Shown here: in pieces, positions 60,283 to 64,000 of the stretch | Numbering within the stretch: the stretch's first letter is position 1 | Layout: the number at the start of each line of letters is the position of its first letter | Origin: Antitrichia curtipendula | Lineage: Eukaryota > Streptophyta > Bryopsida > Hypnales > Leucodontaceae | Direction of reading: 5' to 3' | Length of the DNA: 64,000 bases | Assembly (NCBI GenBank): GCA_951230915.1 | Contig: OX579641.1 | Span: 7,130,001-7,194,000 of the forward strand | Notes under the pieces: generated by a model | Databases searched by the model: none | The model's input: only the letters and a program-made list of their open reading frames with translations | Told to the model about the DNA's origin: nothing | Made by a program: the position numbers and the translations under genes

Positions 60283-60809
60283 TTTATCCCTAAAGACCCA
60301 AGGTCATTTTTCTGTCAAAAAACACTTAAAATTGCCATTTCTGTTGCATTCAGCAAGGAAAACCAAAAAAATATTTTTTTAGAATCTAACATAGGATCTT
60401 GTACTATACTTGTCTGAGATCATTTGGTAAAAAATTCATGAAGTTTGACCTTAAAGATTTAGAGATGTTAGCATTCAAAGTTTGAAAAATTGTTAAATGG
60501 AAGTAGTTCCAAGATTGAAAGAAAAACTAAGTTGTTAATAGCTTTAAGATGGATTTGAAACACAATAATCCCAACGGTGAGATTGTTCTAGCAAACAATT
60601 TAACCTTGACAAACAATTTTTTGTGAACTCTCATTTTTGTATTTTTTTAAATTGTGCCGTTGGCACAGGTCATGCTAGTACAATTGAAATCTGAAGGTCT
60701 CATTGAATAATTGTGAAAATTGCATTTAAAATTTTCATTAAAAATTGAGGCTACAAGAACCTGTCCAAAATCCATTTTGTCCTCTGAGGGGACAATGAAC
60801 CTTTAGGAA
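60283..60809 (-). mobile_element. TTAA-type miniature element, family A, inverted and decayed
   Basis: In reverse this matches family A. Its left side (CCCTAAAGACCCAAGG, AAAACACTTAAAATTGCCAT) corresponds to the right end of 24446-25357; its right side (CCATTTTGTCCTCTGAGGGG, then CCTTTAGGAATTAA) corresponds to the left end. TTAA occurs at 60279-60282 and 60810-60813, but the terminal bases have mutated. Confidence 0.6.
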
Positions 60810-61097
60810 TTAAGTATATGATATAGGTTGTAGAATTTTATTAAAAATTTCCATTGAATTTTGGTGATTGTAAGAAAAATTTGGAGTATCCAAATTTTTC
60901 ATTTATATAACTTCCAACTTCAAACACTATATATAATTTGATAATTTGATAAAGTATAGATTTCAAATCCAATCATTTTTTTAAAGTGATATGACTATAT
61001 ACATTTCCAACTATTATAGGTGTTATCATGAATTGTTTGAAACTTGTAATTATTCATTTATTCATTCTATTTTTTCCATAAGTCTTTTATTTATTCA

Positions 61098-61100
<3 letters not shown>

Positions 61101-61130
<30 letters not shown>
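61101..61130. repeat. (ATT)n microsatellite
   Basis: Ten uninterrupted trinucleotide units of TTA/ATT. Confidence 0.9.
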
Positions 61131-61131
<1 letters not shown>

Positions 61132-61314
61132 AGGCCCTGTCTAAGAAGGGTGATGTTCCCCACATTGGGAACTTCAGCGCTGCATTGAGGAACGTCGGGG
61201 AACGAACTTGAGAATGTGGGATGAGGAAGATCTGCTTAATAGTTAATAGCAAATGACAGGTTTTCAAAATCCTCGCAAGTGACAACACTCCTTGCCGTAA
61301 TTGCATCAAGTCAT

Positions 61315-61890
61315 TGATCTATGCACATTCAAGGCTTCAAAAGTATGAATGGAGTGAATATTTCACTTAGTCATTGAAACATTCATGGAATTTAAGGTTT
61401 CAAAATTTGGCATTGTTGAGATCATGTATATCAGGATTTGAATCTCATTGCATCCTTTGCTTTATTCTGGATAGCAATGGTGGGCTCACAAAATTCTCTC
61501 TCGTATTCACGTGTTGGCAACAACATTGTTCATCATAATTGGATTGGGGGCATCGCTTTGTGCATAATCAAGACTCAAAAGTATGAAAGGAGTGAGTAAT
61601 GCATTCAATTGCAGGGGTTTTAGTGGTTCAAGATTCAACAACTTTGAGATCATAGTGTGTCATGATTTGAATCTCACTGTGCCCTCTTCAATTTGCTAGA
61701 AAGCAATGGCAAGCTTACGAAATCCTCTCTTGTACCCACACTACTCATCATAATTGCATCAAGGCAGCGACCTATGCAAGATCGATACTCAAAAGTGTGA
61801 ATAGAGTGAGTACTTCACTGAATTGCTTGGACGTTCACGGGGTTTAGGTTTCAAGATTCGACGACATTGAGATCATGTGTATCCAAGATT
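61315..61890. repeat. Tandem repeat, about 2.4 units of roughly 240 bases
   Basis: Units near 61315, 61555 and 61780 share, in order, CTATGCA/TTGTGCATAATCAA, AAAAGTATGAA(T/A)GGAGTGA, CATTCA(A/T)-type stretches, TTTCAA(A/G)ATT, TTGAGATCAT, GATTTGAATCTCA(T/C)TG and AGCAATGG, plus CATCATAATTG. The last unit is partial (ends near 61890). Non-coding. Confidence 0.6.
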
Positions 61891-61899
61891 ATCTAATAG

Positions 61900-62796
61900 T
61901 CTTAAAGAGTCAAGAAGTCAAAATGGCATCTGAAAATTGATGCGCTGAAGGCCGTGGCAAGCCAGTGATTGAGACTTACAATTTGTATGGAATGTCAACA
62001 TAGACGTTGCGATGGGAAATAGCCACGGCGTGCACATTGTTGCTCTTGAAGAGCGTCTCTAGGCATTGCTTTGTGATCATCTTGGTGTTGGAGTCGCCAA
62101 ACAACCTCATCACTAGGATCAAAGGTGAGTACAACCAAATGAAAGTGCGTTTGCACAGTATGTTTCTTTTTCTTTTGTTATCACAGATTTAAACAAGGGT
62201 TGGAACGTCGAGGCTTTTTTTAAAGCTCTTGCTACAAATTTCAGGGTTGCAAGTGCCGTCAACACTAACCCATTATTTCAACCTTGCATTCAATTTGTTT
62301 GTGACTGGTTGTTGTGACATGAATCAATAAAAGCGCCATCCAACATTTGAAAAGTCCCTGACATTTCACAAACGTCAATAAATTATTATTGGAGCAAGGA
62401 TGTGATCAATTAAAAGAAGGGAACTCCTCTTTTGCTTTCTTTTTTGTTATTTAACTTAGTCATGACGATATCAGCATATGTTGGAACTAAAACTTGGTCA
62501 ACTGCAATAACTGAATATTGAGAAGCTACAGATTGTTGAAGCTAAAAAAAAATTTGGGAGATTCTTGGTGTCACTTGACCTTAGGTCTATTGATTGTGCT
62601 TATGGTAAAGAAACTCTGGCAATGTCAGCCTTAGCGAATCAATTATAAGCAAATATTCTAAAACTTGATGATAGCACACTTAGAATTATTTTTGTATATG
62701 TTTACATGAATCACTTAGCTCAAATAGAGTAACTTCCATCTTGTCCACGTTTGTTGAGAGCTAAACTGACATTGAAAAAGAGAGATTACAATGAGG
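61900..62796. other. Intergenic, nothing recognised
   Basis: Short ORFs (for example 62007-62192) show no recognisable similarity. Confidence 0.4.
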
Positions 62797-63527
62797 GGTG
62801 AATGCAAGAAAGACTAGTACTATTTTTTGTCACACTTGACGTGTCGGACTTGTTATCGGCTATAACTTTTGAAGAATGAATCCAATTAAATTGAATTTTT
62901 TTGTTGGAGATGGCTAACCTGATCTTGTTTAGATCCCTTATTTTTCAAAATCATTTAAAAATCATTTTATATTTAAATTTCAATTTAGCTAATTTGTTAC
63001 ACTTTGCAGTTTAGGGTTTTTTAGTACTGGGGAGTATCCAAACTCAAAGATATAGATCTGAAATTTCTATGGTCTATTTCCATAGTAGGAAGTTATGTTT
63101 CTACCAAAGGAAATTTTAAAATATTTTATTTTATGCCCTCCACATACGTGCAAACAGGGCTCTCTTGCGCGCGCAATTCTGAACATTCAAAATTGTTTCA
63201 AGATTATTTTTTTGGTGAAATGTCTTTTCTATAAAGTCCTCCCAAATGTCAAATTTTTAGTTTCCTTAAAAATTGTTTTTCCTATTTCTTACAAATTAAA
63301 ATGTGAAAGTACCTATTTTCATGAGATTTTGCACTTTTTCAGTTCTCCTACTTAGAGAATTTTTCTATGCTTTTCCTTCCTAGGGTAACTTCTTCTTAAA
63401 GGTGTATACATTGAACATATTTTTAAGATTTTTTTAAAATTGTTTTTCTAATTATACAGTACTCCCAAAAAAACATGAGTACTGTGGAAAATGCTACACA
63501 AAGTGGACGGTCTTTCTTGCATTCACC
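62797..63527. mobile_element. Element bounded by a perfect 18-base inverted repeat
   Basis: GGTGAATGCAAGAAAGAC at 62797-62814 and its exact reverse complement GTCTTTCTTGCATTCACC at 63510-63527. The 731-base interior is AT-rich with no transposase ORF. An inner inverted pair ACAGTACTC/GAGTACTGT lies near 63457-63486. I could not identify a convincing target duplication, so the superfamily is unknown. Confidence 0.55.
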
Positions 63528-64000
63528 TTGATTGCTGAAGAAGACCAAGGCCATATGTCACACTTCCCTTTCCTTGTTGTATCACACATGTTTGACCTTT
63601 GCTTGTCCTTGTCTATGGAGGTTTGGACTTATATAAGGTTGCTATGTTTGGATTATTTCGATTTGTTCTCAAAAATTACTCCTCGCCGTGCTCTGCTACT
63701 AAGGTAGGAGGCTAAAAAATGGCACAACTAAGGGTTGGTCCGCCTTTTTCGTGTATTTTATTGGATGGGAATAATTTTAGCTCATTTTTTCAGAGAAAGA
63801 AAAACAGATGAAGAATCTAATCCAAGTGGTTTCGTATTTTTTCAAGCATTTTTTTAATTATTTATGAATTTTCAAACGAGTTGGGTCGTAGGTCCCTATT
63901 TATGACCCTAGGTCTTCTATAAACGGTTCACTTGCAATTCTAAAGAAAGATGGGGAAAGCAAAGCAAATGATTGGCTCTTGCAATTGACAATGCTTTTTT

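Overview
This window reads as nuclear DNA of a land plant. It holds five recognisable plant genes, four with a confident coding model and one (FPF1-like) intronless, spread over 64 kb of AT-rich, intron-bearing sequence crowded with small inverted-repeat elements. The low gene density and element load suggest a mid-sized or large genome; a non-flowering plant (bryophyte, lycophyte or fern) is my guess only, because piggyBac elements are rarely reported in flowering plants.

Layout. 1-4827 (+): a CcdA/DsbD-type thylakoid thiol-disulfide transporter gene, 5' end cut by the window edge, with at least ten exons including a 32-base microexon. 4828-27900: about 23 kb of AT-rich intergenic DNA holding a broken F-box gene, a TA-flanked mariner-like inverted-repeat element and several TTAA-flanked piggyBac-type miniature elements. 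27982-29517 (+): an intronless NKAP (SynMuv) RNA-processing gene. 30595-30810 (+): a small two-membrane-segment ORF of unknown role. 36796-38530 (-): the TRAPP subunit 4 (Trs23) gene with three exons. 40077-45871: a 5.8 kb piggyBac-type transposon with TTAA target duplication and CCCCTAAGCGCCC-like ends, carrying a decayed DDD transposase and a second decayed gene with an EAR-type DLNLPP motif. 48176-48514 (-): an FPF1-like gene. 51066-54944 (+): a six-exon mitochondrial carrier gene whose first intron contains four tandem decayed copies of the start of exon 2. 55-64 kb: more TTAA-type and other inverted-repeat elements and tandem repeats.

How it fits together. The genes are unrelated housekeeping or growth genes: chloroplast redox transfer (CcdA), splicing/transcription (NKAP), vesicle tethering (TRAPPC4), growth/flowering promotion (FPF1-like) and mitochondrial transport. 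The unifying theme is the transposon landscape: one large piggyBac element and at least eight miniature or fragmentary elements share the end sequence TTAA-CCCCTAA, and two of these ends lie inside introns of host genes. The most notable observations are the piggyBac element with its accessory EAR-motif ORF, the family of TTAA miniature elements, and the tandem pseudo-exon array in the carrier gene.
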